A DNA stretch of 64,000 bases from positions 1-64,000 of the forward strand of contig NZ_JAIOUV010000005.1 of assembly GCF_019931145.1 (NCBI RefSeq). The letters run 5' to 3'. Below the pieces are notes generated by a model. It saw only the letters and a list, made by a program, of their open reading frames with translations. It ran no database searches and was not told the DNA's origin. The position numbers were made by a program, and so were the translations under genes. Shown here piece by piece: positions 25,461 to 34,701 of this stretch (position 1 is the first letter of the stretch; each line of letters begins with the position of its first letter). The stretch is from Marinicella meishanensis. Its GTDB lineage: Bacteria > Pseudomonadota > Gammaproteobacteria > Xanthomonadales > Marinicellaceae.

Positions 25461-26327
25461 ATGAAGAAAATCACCAAAGCCGTTTTCCCTGTGGGTGGTT
25501 TGGGCACCCGTTTTTTGCCCGCCACCAAGTCCATACCGAAAGAACTCTTGCCCATCATAGACAAGCCATTGATTCAATATGCGGTGGAAGAAGCCATTGA
25601 GGCCGGTATCGAGACGCTGATTTTTATCACCAGCGCCGCCAAACATGCGATCAGTGACCATTTTGATCCGATGCCAGACTTGCGGGCCAAATTCATGGCC
25701 CAAGACAAACAGCACCTGGTCGACAAGCTGGACACTTTGCCCATCACCATCCAACGCGTGTTCATTCCTCAGGGTCAGCCGCTGGGTCTGGGACATGCGG
25801 TGTTGCAGGCCGCACCGATGATTGAACAGGGTGAAATGTTTGCCGTGATCCTGGCCGATGACTTCATCCAAGCCCCCAGCAATCCCCTGCAAAAACTGAT
25901 TGAGGCCGCCAGTCACACGGGCCGAGCCACCCTCAGTGTGGAAGCGGTGGCGGATGACCGGATCTCCAGTTATGGGGTCATTGCGCCCGGCTCATGGGAC
26001 CAAGGCATCACCCAGGTCAATGACATCATCGAAAAGCCAGCAGCGGCGTCGGCCCCTTCAGAATTTGGCGTGATAGGTCGATATGTGTTGCCGCAATCGG
26101 TGTTCGGCCAATTGAAAGCCACTGGCATGGACCACAACCAAGAGATACAACTGACCGATGCCTTGCATGAATTGATTGCGGACGGGGGCTTGCAAGCGGT
26201 GCAGTTACAAGGTCAACGCTTCGATTGTGGCAGTCAGGAAGGCTTTGTGATGGCCAATTTACATGTGGCCATACAAAATCCTAAGCTGCAACAACAAATC
26301 AAAACTTATTTGTCCAGTTGGGAGTGA
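25461..26327 (+). CDS. galU: UTP-glucose-1-phosphate uridylyltransferase GalU
   Basis: 288 aa. It makes UDP-glucose. GGLGTRFLPATKSIPKE (12-28) is the nucleotide-binding signature of the bacterial GalU family. VILADDF holds the metal-binding Asp, and EKP with SNEFG-like SEFGVIGRYVL follows. It sits 13 bases after the dehydratase and closes the plsC-to-galU envelope block. The 3' end overlaps cdd by 22 bases on the opposite strand. Confidence 0.95.
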   Translation: MKKITKAVFPVGGLGTRFLPATKSIPKELLPIIDKPLIQYAVEEAIEAGIETLIFITSAAKHAISDHFDPMPDLRAKFMAQDKQHLVDKLDTLPITIQRVFIPQGQPLGLGHAVLQAAPMIEQGEMFAVILADDFIQAPSNPLQKLIEAASHTGRATLSVEAVADDRISSYGVIAPGSWDQGITQVNDIIEKPAAASAPSEFGVIGRYVLPQSVFGQLKATGMDHNQEIQLTDALHELIADGGLQAVQLQGQRFDCGSQEGFVMANLHVAIQNPKLQQQIKTYLSSWE

Positions 26328-26707
26328 TCGAAGGCCTCAGGCAGCAATTGGGCTAAGCTCCTGCTCAGAAAAGTGCCTTCAGGTCCTTCTAAATAAACCA
26401 CTGTGGTGGCGTCCCCATGCTCAAACAAAATCTGTCGGCAAGCGCCGCAAGGTGGACAGGTTTCTCCGGCTTTGCCCACCACCAAGATTTGTTTGATGGT
26501 TTTGCCACCATTGATGATCATCTGCGCCACCGCCGCTTGTTCAGCACAACAACCGATGGGGTAGGCGGCATTTTCGATGTTGCAGCCACAATGGATTTGT
26601 CCGTGCTCATCACAAATGGCTGCCCCCACTTGAAACTTGGAATAGGGGGCGTGGGCCTTGTTTTGGGCTTGTTTGGCGTGTGGGTACAGTTCTTCGGGTT
26701 TCATCAT
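26306..26707 (-). CDS. cdd: Cytidine deaminase
   Basis: 133 aa, the small tetrameric type. Zinc site: Cys54-Ala-Glu56 (CAEQ) with proton-shuttle Glu56, and Cys87 and Cys90 in PPCGACRQ. FQVGAAI and GCNIENAAYP are the substrate-loop segments. It converts (deoxy)cytidine to (deoxy)uridine in pyrimidine salvage. It lies 11 bases downstream of hpt, giving a small salvage operon. Two adjacent ATG codons are possible starts. Confidence 0.94.
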   Translation of the reverse strand: MMKPEELYPHAKQAQNKAHAPYSKFQVGAAICDEHGQIHCGCNIENAAYPIGCCAEQAAVAQMIINGGKTIKQILVVGKAGETCPPCGACRQILFEHGDATTVVYLEGPEGTFLSRSLAQLLPEAFDHSQLDK

Positions 26708-26718
26708 GTGTGGCCCCG

Positions 26719-27258
26719 TCAGTCTTGCGGCAGGTAATAAATTTCGGGTAAGTGGCGCAGTTTTTCTTCCAAGTCCATGCCAAAGCCAAAAATATAGTGA
26801 TCGGGGATGTCCAATGCCACATAATCCGGTTTGTAGTCGGCATAGGTGCGGTCATGTTGTTTGTGGATCAGCACCACTGAAGTGGCCGACAGCGCCCCTT
26901 TTTCCAAACACCAAGCATGGGCGGCTGCCAAGGTGTGGCCTTCATCATAAATGTCGTCACAGAGCACCACATGGCGGTTGTTCAAGTTGATTTCGGGTTG
27001 GTATTTCCACACCAACTGACCGCCGGTTTGACTTTTGCCGTATCTGGACAGCTGTAAATAGTCCATTTCCATGTTGATGTTCAGGCGGGTGGATAAGGCC
27101 GAAGCAAAAATCATGCCGCCATTCATGATGGTCAAAAAAGCCACGTCTTTGCCGGCAAACTCGGCATTCATGCGTTGGGCCAATGCCAGGATGGCTTGAT
27201 CAATGGTGGCTCGGTCAATCAAGACTTGACTGTTGGCCGGTAAAATTTGTTCATACAT
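26719..27258 (-). CDS. hpt: Hypoxanthine-guanine phosphoribosyltransferase
   Basis: 179 aa. The PRPP-binding loop VVLCDDIYDEGHTL is at 97-110 and IMNGGMIFASAL is the N-terminal substrate loop. The catalytic base Asp is in this loop. KPDYVALDIPDHYIFGFGMD is the purine-contact region, including the usual FGFGMD. It converts hypoxanthine or guanine with PRPP to IMP or GMP. It is the first gene of the hpt-cdd pair, transcribed away from the peroxiredoxin gene. Confidence 0.92.
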   Translation of the reverse strand: MYEQILPANSQVLIDRATIDQAILALAQRMNAEFAGKDVAFLTIMNGGMIFASALSTRLNINMEMDYLQLSRYGKSQTGGQLVWKYQPEINLNNRHVVLCDDIYDEGHTLAAAHAWCLEKGALSATSVVLIHKQHDRTYADYKPDYVALDIPDHYIFGFGMDLEEKLRHLPEIYYLPQD

Positions 27259-27450
27259 GTTGTTTGTGGTTTCTCATGGGGTTGAAAATTGGTAGAATGA
27301 CATGGCTTTGCTGGGCCATGATCGACCCGACCGACCCAACCGCGTTCTGGCAGGGGCGTGGGGCGGGACATTGACTTGGAGTCATGGCATCCAAATACAC
27401 ACTTTTTTGGCTGTGTTTCAGCTATGGTTCCTCATTTTTAGGAGAGATTG

Positions 27451-28380
27451 ATGATCAACAAAACCGCCTTCACATTGATTTTGCTGGTGTTTAATTTTAT
27501 GGCCATCGCCGACAGTATGCAAGGCAAGCCAGCCCCATCATTTAATTTGCAAGACCAATCCGGTCAGGTCCATCAATTGGCTGATTATCAAGGCAAATGG
27601 TTGGTGGTGTATTTTTACCCCAAGAACGACACCACGGGCTGTACCATAGAGGCCAAGGCGTTCCGAGACAATTACCAAACCATCAGACACTTGGATGCCG
27701 AGGTGCTGGGTGTGTCGCTGGATGATGCCGAGTCACATCGGGCATTCATCGCCAAGTACGACTTGCCATTCAACTTGTTGGTGGACGCCAACAAACAAAT
27801 GTCCCGCGATTATGGTGTGGATGGTGGTCTGGCCGTGTTCAGCTATGCCAAACGCCAAACCTTCATCATTGATCCCAGCGGACAGGTTGCGGTACATTTT
27901 GAACAAGTGGACCCCAACACCCACGCTGAGGAAGTCATTGCGGCTTTACAGAAATTACAACAAAACAATGAGCACGCGCCTGCCGTCCATGTGACCGAGG
28001 TGATTGACGGCGATGCCGTGTATGGTCAATCCTGGCCCACCGCAGACGTCCCCAGCCAGGGCATTGCTGCCGCGTTACAGCAGGCCGATGTTTTTCTGGA
28101 AGGTCAGCATGTGATCACCGGACGGGTGACCCAAGTGTGTCAAAAGAAAGGTTGCTGGATGATTTTGGCCGAGGGCGATGCCTTTGCCCGGGTCGACTTC
28201 AATGACCACGCTTTCCTGATCCCCAAAGACACCCTAGGGGAAGCCGCGGTCTATGGCCGTTTGGTCAAAAAACAACTGAGTGAAGAGCAACGGGCGCACT
28301 ATGCCGAAGAAGGGGCCGGTGAATTACCCGCTGACAGCTACGAGTTGGTGGCCGATGCGGTGCGAATCTTTGGTTCCTAA
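27451..28380 (+). CDS. Exported peroxiredoxin (BCP type) fused to DUF4920
   Basis: 309 aa from the ATG at 27451; GGAGAG at 27441-27446 supports it over a TTG three bases earlier. Residues 1-20 form a signal peptide, so it acts in the periplasm. Residues 25-170 are an AhpC/TSA domain with peroxidatic Cys64 in YPKNDTTGCTIEA. The second Cys that E. coli Bcp has five residues later is Lys69 here, so this is a one-Cys form by sequence. Residues 180-309 are a DUF4920 domain with CQKKGCWM (Cys230, Cys235), a pair that might serve as the resolving dithiol. That last idea is inference. Confidence 0.88.
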   Translation: MINKTAFTLILLVFNFMAIADSMQGKPAPSFNLQDQSGQVHQLADYQGKWLVVYFYPKNDTTGCTIEAKAFRDNYQTIRHLDAEVLGVSLDDAESHRAFIAKYDLPFNLLVDANKQMSRDYGVDGGLAVFSYAKRQTFIIDPSGQVAVHFEQVDPNTHAEEVIAALQKLQQNNEHAPAVHVTEVIDGDAVYGQSWPTADVPSQGIAAALQQADVFLEGQHVITGRVTQVCQKKGCWMILAEGDAFARVDFNDHAFLIPKDTLGEAAVYGRLVKKQLSEEQRAHYAEEGAGELPADSYELVADAVRIFGS

Positions 28381-28389
28381 GACGGCTTA

Positions 28390-29784
28390 ATGGGGGTTGG
28401 TGTGGACATCGGCGTATTAGGCATTCTGCTGTCACTGGGCTTGTTGATGTACCTGGCCTATCGCGGCATCAGTGTCATCATTTTGGCCCCGGTGCTGGCC
28501 ATGCTGGCGGTGCTGATCGCCGGCGAAGGGCAGCAGATGCTGGGCATTTATACCCAGGTTTTCATGCAAAAAATGGGCTCTTTTGCGGTCAAATACTTCC
28601 CCATCTTTTTGCTGGGAGCCATTTTCGGTAAACTGATGGAGGATTCCGGTTCGGCCAAAGTCATTGCCCGGTCCATCATCCAATCCATTGGCATCAAACA
28701 CGCCTGCCTGGCCATTGTCTTGGCCTGTGGTCTGTTGACCTACGGTGGGGTCTCCGCTTTTGTGGTGGCCTTTGCCGTCTATCCGCTGGCGGCGGCTTTG
28801 TTCAAAGAAGCCAACTTGCCCAAACGCCTGATTCCGGCCACCATTGCCTTGGGGGCTTTCACTTTCACCATGACCTGTCTGCCAGGCACGTCGCAGATTC
28901 ATAACATCATCCCGGTCAGTTATTTTGGCACCGACATGTATGCCGCGCCAGTGATTGGATTGTTGGCTGGGATGGCGATGATGCTGGGTGGTTTGGCCTG
29001 GATCAATTGGCGCCTGAAAAACACCGATTCGGAAGGTTATGGTGATGGACACAGCAATGAACCCGTGGCCTTCACTGACAGCCGCTTGCCCCATTTGATG
29101 GTGGCGTTGTTGCCCATCGTGGTGGTGGTCACGGCCAATTACGTGTTGCAAAAAATCATGATCCCAACTTGGGACACCAGTTATTTGGCCAGCGATAAAT
29201 TTGGCAACATCGAAGTCGGCAAACTGAAATCCATCTGGTCCATGATCATGGCATTGATGCTGGCCATCTTAACGGTCCTGGCTTGCAATTGGCAGAAAAT
29301 TAAAGACATCAACCGTTCATTGACGCAAGGGGCCATGGGTTCCATGCTGCCAACCTTCAACACCGCTTCTGAAGTGGGCTATGGAGGCACCATTGCCTCA
29401 TTGGGGGCGTTTTTGTTGGTTAAAGAGGCCGTGATCAACATCTCCCCTGAGAATCCGTTGATTTCTGAGGTGGTGGCGGTCAACGTGCTGGCCGGTATCA
29501 CCGGTTCGGCGTCTGGAGGCTTGACCATTGCCTTGGAGGCCTTGGGCAACACCTATGCCGATTTGGCGCAACAATTCAGCATCAACCCTGAGTGGATGCA
29601 CCGTTTGGCCTCAATGGCTTCAGGTGGTTTTGATTCCTTACCTCACAATGGTGCGGTGATCACCTTGCTGACCATATGTGGCTTGTCTCACCGACAATCA
29701 TACAAAGACATCTTCATGGTGTCCTTGGTGATACCAGTCACCATCACAGCCATCACGGTGGCTGTGCTCAGTTTTTTGATTTAG
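28390..29784 (+). CDS. GntP/CitM-superfamily permease
   Basis: 464 aa with about 12 hydrophobic segments. Marks of the GntP family: LGAIFGKLMEDSGSAKVIARSI, LTYGGVSAFVVAFAVYPLAAALF, TFTMTCLPGTSQIHNIIP, and FDSLPHNGAVITLLTICGLSHRQSYKDI near the end. It probably carries a small organic acid in symport with H+ or Na+; the substrate cannot be read from the sequence. The start is 9 bases after the peroxiredoxin stop with little ribosome site, so translational coupling is possible. Confidence 0.85.
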   Translation: MGVGVDIGVLGILLSLGLLMYLAYRGISVIILAPVLAMLAVLIAGEGQQMLGIYTQVFMQKMGSFAVKYFPIFLLGAIFGKLMEDSGSAKVIARSIIQSIGIKHACLAIVLACGLLTYGGVSAFVVAFAVYPLAAALFKEANLPKRLIPATIALGAFTFTMTCLPGTSQIHNIIPVSYFGTDMYAAPVIGLLAGMAMMLGGLAWINWRLKNTDSEGYGDGHSNEPVAFTDSRLPHLMVALLPIVVVVTANYVLQKIMIPTWDTSYLASDKFGNIEVGKLKSIWSMIMALMLAILTVLACNWQKIKDINRSLTQGAMGSMLPTFNTASEVGYGGTIASLGAFLLVKEAVINISPENPLISEVVAVNVLAGITGSASGGLTIALEALGNTYADLAQQFSINPEWMHRLASMASGGFDSLPHNGAVITLLTICGLSHRQSYKDIFMVSLVIPVTITAITVAVLSFLI

Positions 29785-29806
29785 TCGCTCATACCCTCGA
29801 ACAGCC

Positions 29807-30565
29807 ATGCAACTCAGTCCCACAGAAATCGAACAATTCAAACAAGACGGCTACTTGGTGTTCCGTCAATTGATCGACATGGAACTGTTGAACGAAATCA
29901 GAAATCAGACCAAAAATCACCTGCAACTGCGCCTGCCACCGTTTGAACTGGAAGCTGAATTGGGGTATCCCAAAGCCCCGCAGTCGGTGGAAGATGAGGG
30001 TGGGCTCACCATCCGCCGATTGTTGTTGGCTTTCAGTCGCGATGCCTCATTCCGTGAGTGGGGTAAAAACCGCATGGTCAAAGCCATTTTGCAACAGTTG
30101 TTGGACTCAGAAGAGATCAAACTGGTGCAGTCACATCACAACTGCATCATGACCAAACAGCCTGAATACTCCAGTAAAACCATGTGGCATCGGGATGTCA
30201 GATACTGGAAGTTCAGTGACTCCGAACTGATCAATTCGTGGTTGGCCATGGGCTCGGAAACCAACGAAAACGGTTGTTTGAAAGTGATTCCTGGCTCACA
30301 CCGCATGGCCTTGTCTGCAGGCATGGTCGATGAAGAACTGTTCTTAAAAGTGGATCATCCCGATGCACAACCCTGGTTGGAACAAGCCATTGACGTCACT
30401 TTACAAGCGGGTGACGTGTTGTTGTTCCATGCGGCCATATTTCATGCGGCCAACCACAACCGCACCGACCAAGCCAAATTCTCTTTGGTTTATTCCTACC
30501 ATGGCAGCGCCACCCAGCCGCTGGCTGGCAGCAAATCGACCACTTTCGAAGAAATTTCAGTTTAA
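29807..30565 (+). CDS. Phytanoyl-CoA dioxygenase (PhyH) family oxygenase
   Basis: 252 aa. Fe(II) ligands His128 and Asp130 (MWHRDVRYW), with the distal His213 in IFHAANHNRT. LKVIPGSHR (158-166) is the family's core motif. It is an oxygenase that needs 2-oxoglutarate; the substrate is unknown. The family covers lipid and small-molecule hydroxylases. It ends with a 9-base overlap with the convergent TPR-GGDEF gene. Confidence 0.86.
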   Translation: MQLSPTEIEQFKQDGYLVFRQLIDMELLNEIRNQTKNHLQLRLPPFELEAELGYPKAPQSVEDEGGLTIRRLLLAFSRDASFREWGKNRMVKAILQQLLDSEEIKLVQSHHNCIMTKQPEYSSKTMWHRDVRYWKFSDSELINSWLAMGSETNENGCLKVIPGSHRMALSAGMVDEELFLKVDHPDAQPWLEQAIDVTLQAGDVLLFHAAIFHAANHNRTDQAKFSLVYSYHGSATQPLAGSKSTTFEEISV

Positions 30566-32419
30566 GGCGGTGGTGACGATTTGATTGCGACCATTGTGTT
30601 TGGCCCGATACATGGCTTCATCGGCACATTTCATGATGTCCCGCAAACGGCGGCTGCCGCGGCTGTGACATATGCCCGCCGATAAGCTGACTTTCAGGCC
30701 GGGCGCGGGGATGGAATCTGATAATTGCTGGGTGTTGAGGCGCAATTGTTCTATCATCTGATGTATGGCATCGGCCTCCATGTCTTCAAAGCCCACCAGG
30801 AATTCTTCACCCCCCATGCGGCCGATCAGTTTGGTGTGGGTTTTCAGCTCGCTGCACAAGGCACCAAACTCACGCAGCACCCGATCACCCAAAGCATGTC
30901 CATAGTTGTCGTTGATGGTCTTGAAATGGTCCAGATCAATCATCACCAAAGTGAAACGGTCCTCGTCATTCATTTTGGCCAATTTTTTGCGAATCCGGTT
31001 GACCACCGCGCCGCGGTTGCGTAAGCCTGTTAACTCATCGTAGTTGGCCAGCACGTGCAACTGGTTACTTTGCAGGCGATAACGGCGGTTGAACCACAGC
31101 AACAAGGCCAACAAACCACCCATCATGATCAAAGACAGGGTGAGCAACAGGCTTTGTCTCTTTTGGTTGGCTATGACGATGCTTTGGGCACTGTTTTCTT
31201 CGGCCAAAACTTGGTTTTTGAGGGCGTTTTTCTCCACTTCATAACGGGTTCTGATTTCATGCAACTTCTCACTGCTGTGTTGATTTTCCAACTCAGATTG
31301 CCGTTTGGTGGCTTCCACAAACAGGTTAAAAGCGGCGGCATGGTCACCCATGGCCGACAGCAAATGCGCCTGGCGCTTGTCCACCGCCACTTGGCCATAA
31401 CGGAATGTGCCTTCAACATTCAATGCTTTGGCGGCATCGATGTGGTCTTGGGCTTCGACGAATTCACCGGTTTCGGTTTTGACTTGCGCCAACAAGATTA
31501 AATTGTCAAACAGCAAATAATTGTTGCCGGATCGGGTGAATATGTCCGTGGCACGATCCAATAAGGATTCGGCTTGTTCAAAGTCTTTTTGCTTGATGTG
31601 GTGGTAGGCCAATTCGGTGTTGGCATAGGCCACGCCTTGGTCGTCGCCAACCGACTCAGACAGCTCAATGGACTGTTGCAATTGGCTGATGCCCAGTTCA
31701 TGGTTTTCCAATTCGATGTTGGCCCGACCCATTTCAAACAACTGAATGGACATGCCCAGGGTGTTGTTTTGTGCTTGTTCCAGGGCGTATGCCGCCTCGA
31801 AGTAGGGCAATGCCAAATCGAATTCATTGCGGGACACATAAATGCCTGCCGTGTGCGAAGACACATCGGCTTTGCTGATCAAAATGTGATCGTCCGGTGC
31901 CAGCTCAGTGGCTTGTTGAATCAATAACAAGGCGCGGTTGTAGTCTTCTTGGCTGATGTACAAATAGCTCATCTGGACCAAAGCCAGAGTGGCCAGAATG
32001 GGGTGCTGCTGCTGGTTCGACCAGTCCAGGATTTGCTCCAATTCAGCCATATGCGCATGACCTTGGCCCAAGCGATCATGGCCGTCGATTTTTGCCAGAA
32101 TCAACAGTTGACTGAGCCACGGTTCTTGGGCGGCATCGATGGCCGCCAAGCCGGCTTGACTGTGTTCAATGATTTTCTCAGGGTAATCAAGAATGGCGTT
32201 GATCTGGGATCGCACATACTCGACTTGAGCGCGTTCGGCCGCTGATTTGGCTTGGTGTCCTGCCAGGGAGTTCAAGGCTTGATTGGGGCTGGCTTCAGCG
32301 GTGGCCAATAGGGCCACGAAGTAATCGTTCAATTCACTCGTGTAAGGCCGATCAGTGGCATTGCCTGGGCTGATCCAAGCAAGCAAAACCCAACCTGTGA
32401 TTTTGAGTAATTTCATCAT
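30557..32419 (-). CDS. Exported-sensor TPR protein with diguanylate cyclase (GGDEF) domain
   Basis: 620 aa from the ATG at 32419; the frame is open 33 bases further. A signal sequence (LLKITGWVLLAWISPGNA) leads to a periplasmic region with about seven TPR repeats (for example DQGVAYANTELAYHHIKQKDFEQAE), a coiled coil, one membrane helix (LLLTLSLIMMGGLLALLLWF) and a C-terminal GGDEF domain. DELTGLRNRG and RMGGEEFLVGF are intact, so c-di-GMP synthesis is likely. The position of the RxxD inhibitory site (nine residues before GGEEF) reads THTK, so product inhibition at this site is unlikely. The input signal is unknown. Confidence 0.9.
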   Translation of the reverse strand: MMKLLKITGWVLLAWISPGNATDRPYTSELNDYFVALLATAEASPNQALNSLAGHQAKSAAERAQVEYVRSQINAILDYPEKIIEHSQAGLAAIDAAQEPWLSQLLILAKIDGHDRLGQGHAHMAELEQILDWSNQQQHPILATLALVQMSYLYISQEDYNRALLLIQQATELAPDDHILISKADVSSHTAGIYVSRNEFDLALPYFEAAYALEQAQNNTLGMSIQLFEMGRANIELENHELGISQLQQSIELSESVGDDQGVAYANTELAYHHIKQKDFEQAESLLDRATDIFTRSGNNYLLFDNLILLAQVKTETGEFVEAQDHIDAAKALNVEGTFRYGQVAVDKRQAHLLSAMGDHAAAFNLFVEATKRQSELENQHSSEKLHEIRTRYEVEKNALKNQVLAEENSAQSIVIANQKRQSLLLTLSLIMMGGLLALLLWFNRRYRLQSNQLHVLANYDELTGLRNRGAVVNRIRKKLAKMNDEDRFTLVMIDLDHFKTINDNYGHALGDRVLREFGALCSELKTHTKLIGRMGGEEFLVGFEDMEADAIHQMIEQLRLNTQQLSDSIPAPGLKVSLSAGICHSRGSRRLRDIMKCADEAMYRAKHNGRNQIVTTALN

Positions 32420-32550
32420 CAAAATGGGGCGCCAACTGGCACATGCCCTCAACCCCTATACCATTGATTATACGGCATATTCACCTAAAGTACATGGCTT
32501 TGTCTGGCGACCTTGAACAGAGCGACTGAGATGTGTCGTTATGCTCGGGC

Positions 32551-32585
32551 AAAAAAAAAACGGAATCCTGAGATTCCGTTTTTCA
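32551..32585 (-). terminator. Rho-independent terminator of the cold-shock gene
   Basis: On the minus strand: ACGGAATC, TCAG loop, GATTCCGT, then ten T. It lies about 22 bases past the cspA-type stop codon; the flanking A-run makes it weakly bidirectional. Confidence 0.92.
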
Positions 32586-32606
32586 GATCGTTTTTTTGGG
32601 GTCACA

Positions 32607-32822
32607 TCACAAAGCGACTATGTTCTCTGCTTGTGGACCTTTTTGACCTTGGGTGATGTTGAATTCAACTTGTTGACCTTCTTGCAAAGTTCTGAATCCA
32701 TCACCTTCGACGACGATGGCGCTGTAATGAGCGAACACATCGGCACCCGACTCTTGTTGAATGAAACCAAAACCTTTGGACTCGTCAAACCATTTGACAG
32801 TTCCTGTTACTTTATCTGACAT
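32607..32822 (-). CDS. CspA-family cold-shock protein
   Basis: 71 aa, one cold-shock domain. RNA-binding motifs KGFGFI (RNP1, residues 16-21) and DVFAHY (RNP2) are complete; family members usually have VFVHF, so AHY is a mild variant. It is an RNA chaperone that melts secondary structure. AGGT precedes the ATG at 32822. About 230 bases of AT-rich sequence without a gene lie upstream, consistent with the long 5' leader typical of cold-shock genes, though no leader fold was worked out. Confidence 0.95.
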   Translation of the reverse strand: MSDKVTGTVKWFDESKGFGFIQQESGADVFAHYSAIVVEGDGFRTLQEGQQVEFNITQGQKGPQAENIVAL

Positions 32823-33054
32823 ATGTATACCTAAATATTAAAAAAATAAAAATCACTCAAACACAAACCACAAGAGGTCAACTGGTCAATGGCGATGAAA
32901 TTGCTTTGAAAAGAAGCGTATATTCTGACTTGAGTTCGAGCAATCTGGAGTCTATAGAGAATGAGGGCTCAAGTCAATGAAAAACAAGCAATTTGCTTGG
33001 TAAGGCCCTGTTTTTTTGAGGATTCAGGGCCTCAGTATCAACAATTGGCGGTCA

Positions 33055-34701
33055 TCACATGTTTGAATAGTTGGGGCCGCCACCGCCTTCTGGCGTTACC
33101 CAATTGATGTTTTGTGACGGGTCTTTGATGTCACAGGTTTTGCAATGCACACAATTTTGCGCATTGATGCGGAACGTGGGCTGGTCGTTTTCTGTCACCA
33201 CCTCATACACCGCTGCCGGGCAGTACCGTTGTGCCGGTTCGGCCCATTGAGGCAAGTTCACCTCGATGGGGATCTTGGGATCGTGCAATTGCAAATGACA
33301 GGGTTGATCTTCTTCGTGGTTGGTGCTGGACAGAAACACCGAAGACAAGCGATCAAAAGTGATTTCATTGTCTGGCTTGGGATAGTCAATGGCTTGGCAT
33401 TGATCGGCCGGTTTCAAACAACTGTGATCCGGTTTTTTGTTGCGCCAGGTGAACGGCAGTTTACCGGCAAAAATGTTTTGGTCCAGGTAGGTGAAAGCCG
33501 CCCCGAAAAAGGTGCCCAATTTATTCAATCCCGGTTCAAAATTGCGGGTCCGATGCAACTCTTGGTGAATCGACGACTGTTTGATGCGGTCAGCGTAATC
33601 GGTGAGTTCACCGCCGGCGTTGTTCTGCAACAGGGCTGCCGCGATGGATTCGGCCGCGATGATGCCAGATTTCAAGGCGGTGTGGGTGCCTTTGATTTTG
33701 GCTGGGTTCAAAAAGCCCGCCTCACAGCCCACCAACAAGCCACCTGGGAAGGTCAGCTTGGGCAGGGATTGCAAACCGCCTTTGTTCAAGGCCCGGACCC
33801 CGTAAGACACGCGTTTACCGCCTTTGATGACGTCTTTGATCACGGGGTTTTGTTTCCACTGCTGGAAGGTTTCAAAGGGACTCAAGTAAGGATTGTCATA
33901 ATTCAATGCCACCACGAAGCCCAAGGCCACGGTGCCTTGATCCAAATGGTACAAAAAGCCACCGCCTTCGGTGTGGTTGTCCAATGGCCAACCCAGGGTG
34001 TGAACCACATGACCGGGCTTGGATACCGCCTCATCCACTTGCCACACTTCTTTCAAACCGATGCCGTAGTGTTGTGGATCGGCGTCTTTTTGCAAGTCAA
34101 ATTTTTGCATCAGGGTTTTGCCCAGCGAACCCCGGCAGCCTTCGGCAAACACAGTTTGCGGGGCCAACAATTCATAACCGGGTTCAAAACTGCCTTTTTC
34201 ATTGCCGGCGGCATCAATGCCCATGTCACCGGTGACGATGCCTTTGACCTGACCTTGCTCATCGTACAACACCTCTTTGGCGGGAAATCCCGGGAAGATG
34301 TTGACTCCCAGGTTTTCGGCCTGTTCGCCCAGCCATCGACATAAGTTGCCCAGTGAAATGATGTAATTACCGTGGTTACGCATCGGCTTGGGGATCAGGA
34401 AGCCGGGCACTTTGGTGCCTTTTTGCTCACCCCGGAGGTAATGAAATTCGTCGTCGGTCACGGCGGTTTTCACCGGCGCTCCTTGCGCTTGCCAATCAGG
34501 AAACAATTCAGTCAATGCCGCCGTTTCAATCACCGCGCCTGACATGATGTGGGCACCGATCTCGGAGCCTTTTTCAACCAAGGCAATTTGCCATTCTTTG
34601 CCATGTTCCTGCGACAATTGGGCCAAGCGACAGGCCGTGGCCAAACCGGCTGGGCCACCGCCGACAATGACGACATCAAATTCCATAGATTCTCTGTTCA
34701 T
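33055..34701 (-). CDS. Electron-transfer flavoprotein-ubiquinone oxidoreductase (ETF dehydrogenase)
   Basis: 548 aa, usual length. FAD site VVIVGGGPAGLATACRLA near residue 10; GAHIMSGAVIE and the ubiquinone-domain segment SYGVRALNKGGLQSLPKLTFPGG are as in known enzymes. At the C-terminus QNCVHCKTCDIKDPSQNI with an earlier Cys (RYCPAAVYEV) binds the 4Fe-4S cluster. It passes electrons from ETF, reduced in fatty-acid and amino-acid oxidation, to the quinone pool at the inner membrane. The start overlaps the coq7 stop by four bases; a link to quinone biology is evident. Confidence 0.95.
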   Translation of the reverse strand: MNRESMEFDVVIVGGGPAGLATACRLAQLSQEHGKEWQIALVEKGSEIGAHIMSGAVIETAALTELFPDWQAQGAPVKTAVTDDEFHYLRGEQKGTKVPGFLIPKPMRNHGNYIISLGNLCRWLGEQAENLGVNIFPGFPAKEVLYDEQGQVKGIVTGDMGIDAAGNEKGSFEPGYELLAPQTVFAEGCRGSLGKTLMQKFDLQKDADPQHYGIGLKEVWQVDEAVSKPGHVVHTLGWPLDNHTEGGGFLYHLDQGTVALGFVVALNYDNPYLSPFETFQQWKQNPVIKDVIKGGKRVSYGVRALNKGGLQSLPKLTFPGGLLVGCEAGFLNPAKIKGTHTALKSGIIAAESIAAALLQNNAGGELTDYADRIKQSSIHQELHRTRNFEPGLNKLGTFFGAAFTYLDQNIFAGKLPFTWRNKKPDHSCLKPADQCQAIDYPKPDNEITFDRLSSVFLSSTNHEEDQPCHLQLHDPKIPIEVNLPQWAEPAQRYCPAAVYEVVTENDQPTFRINAQNCVHCKTCDIKDPSQNINWVTPEGGGGPNYSNM

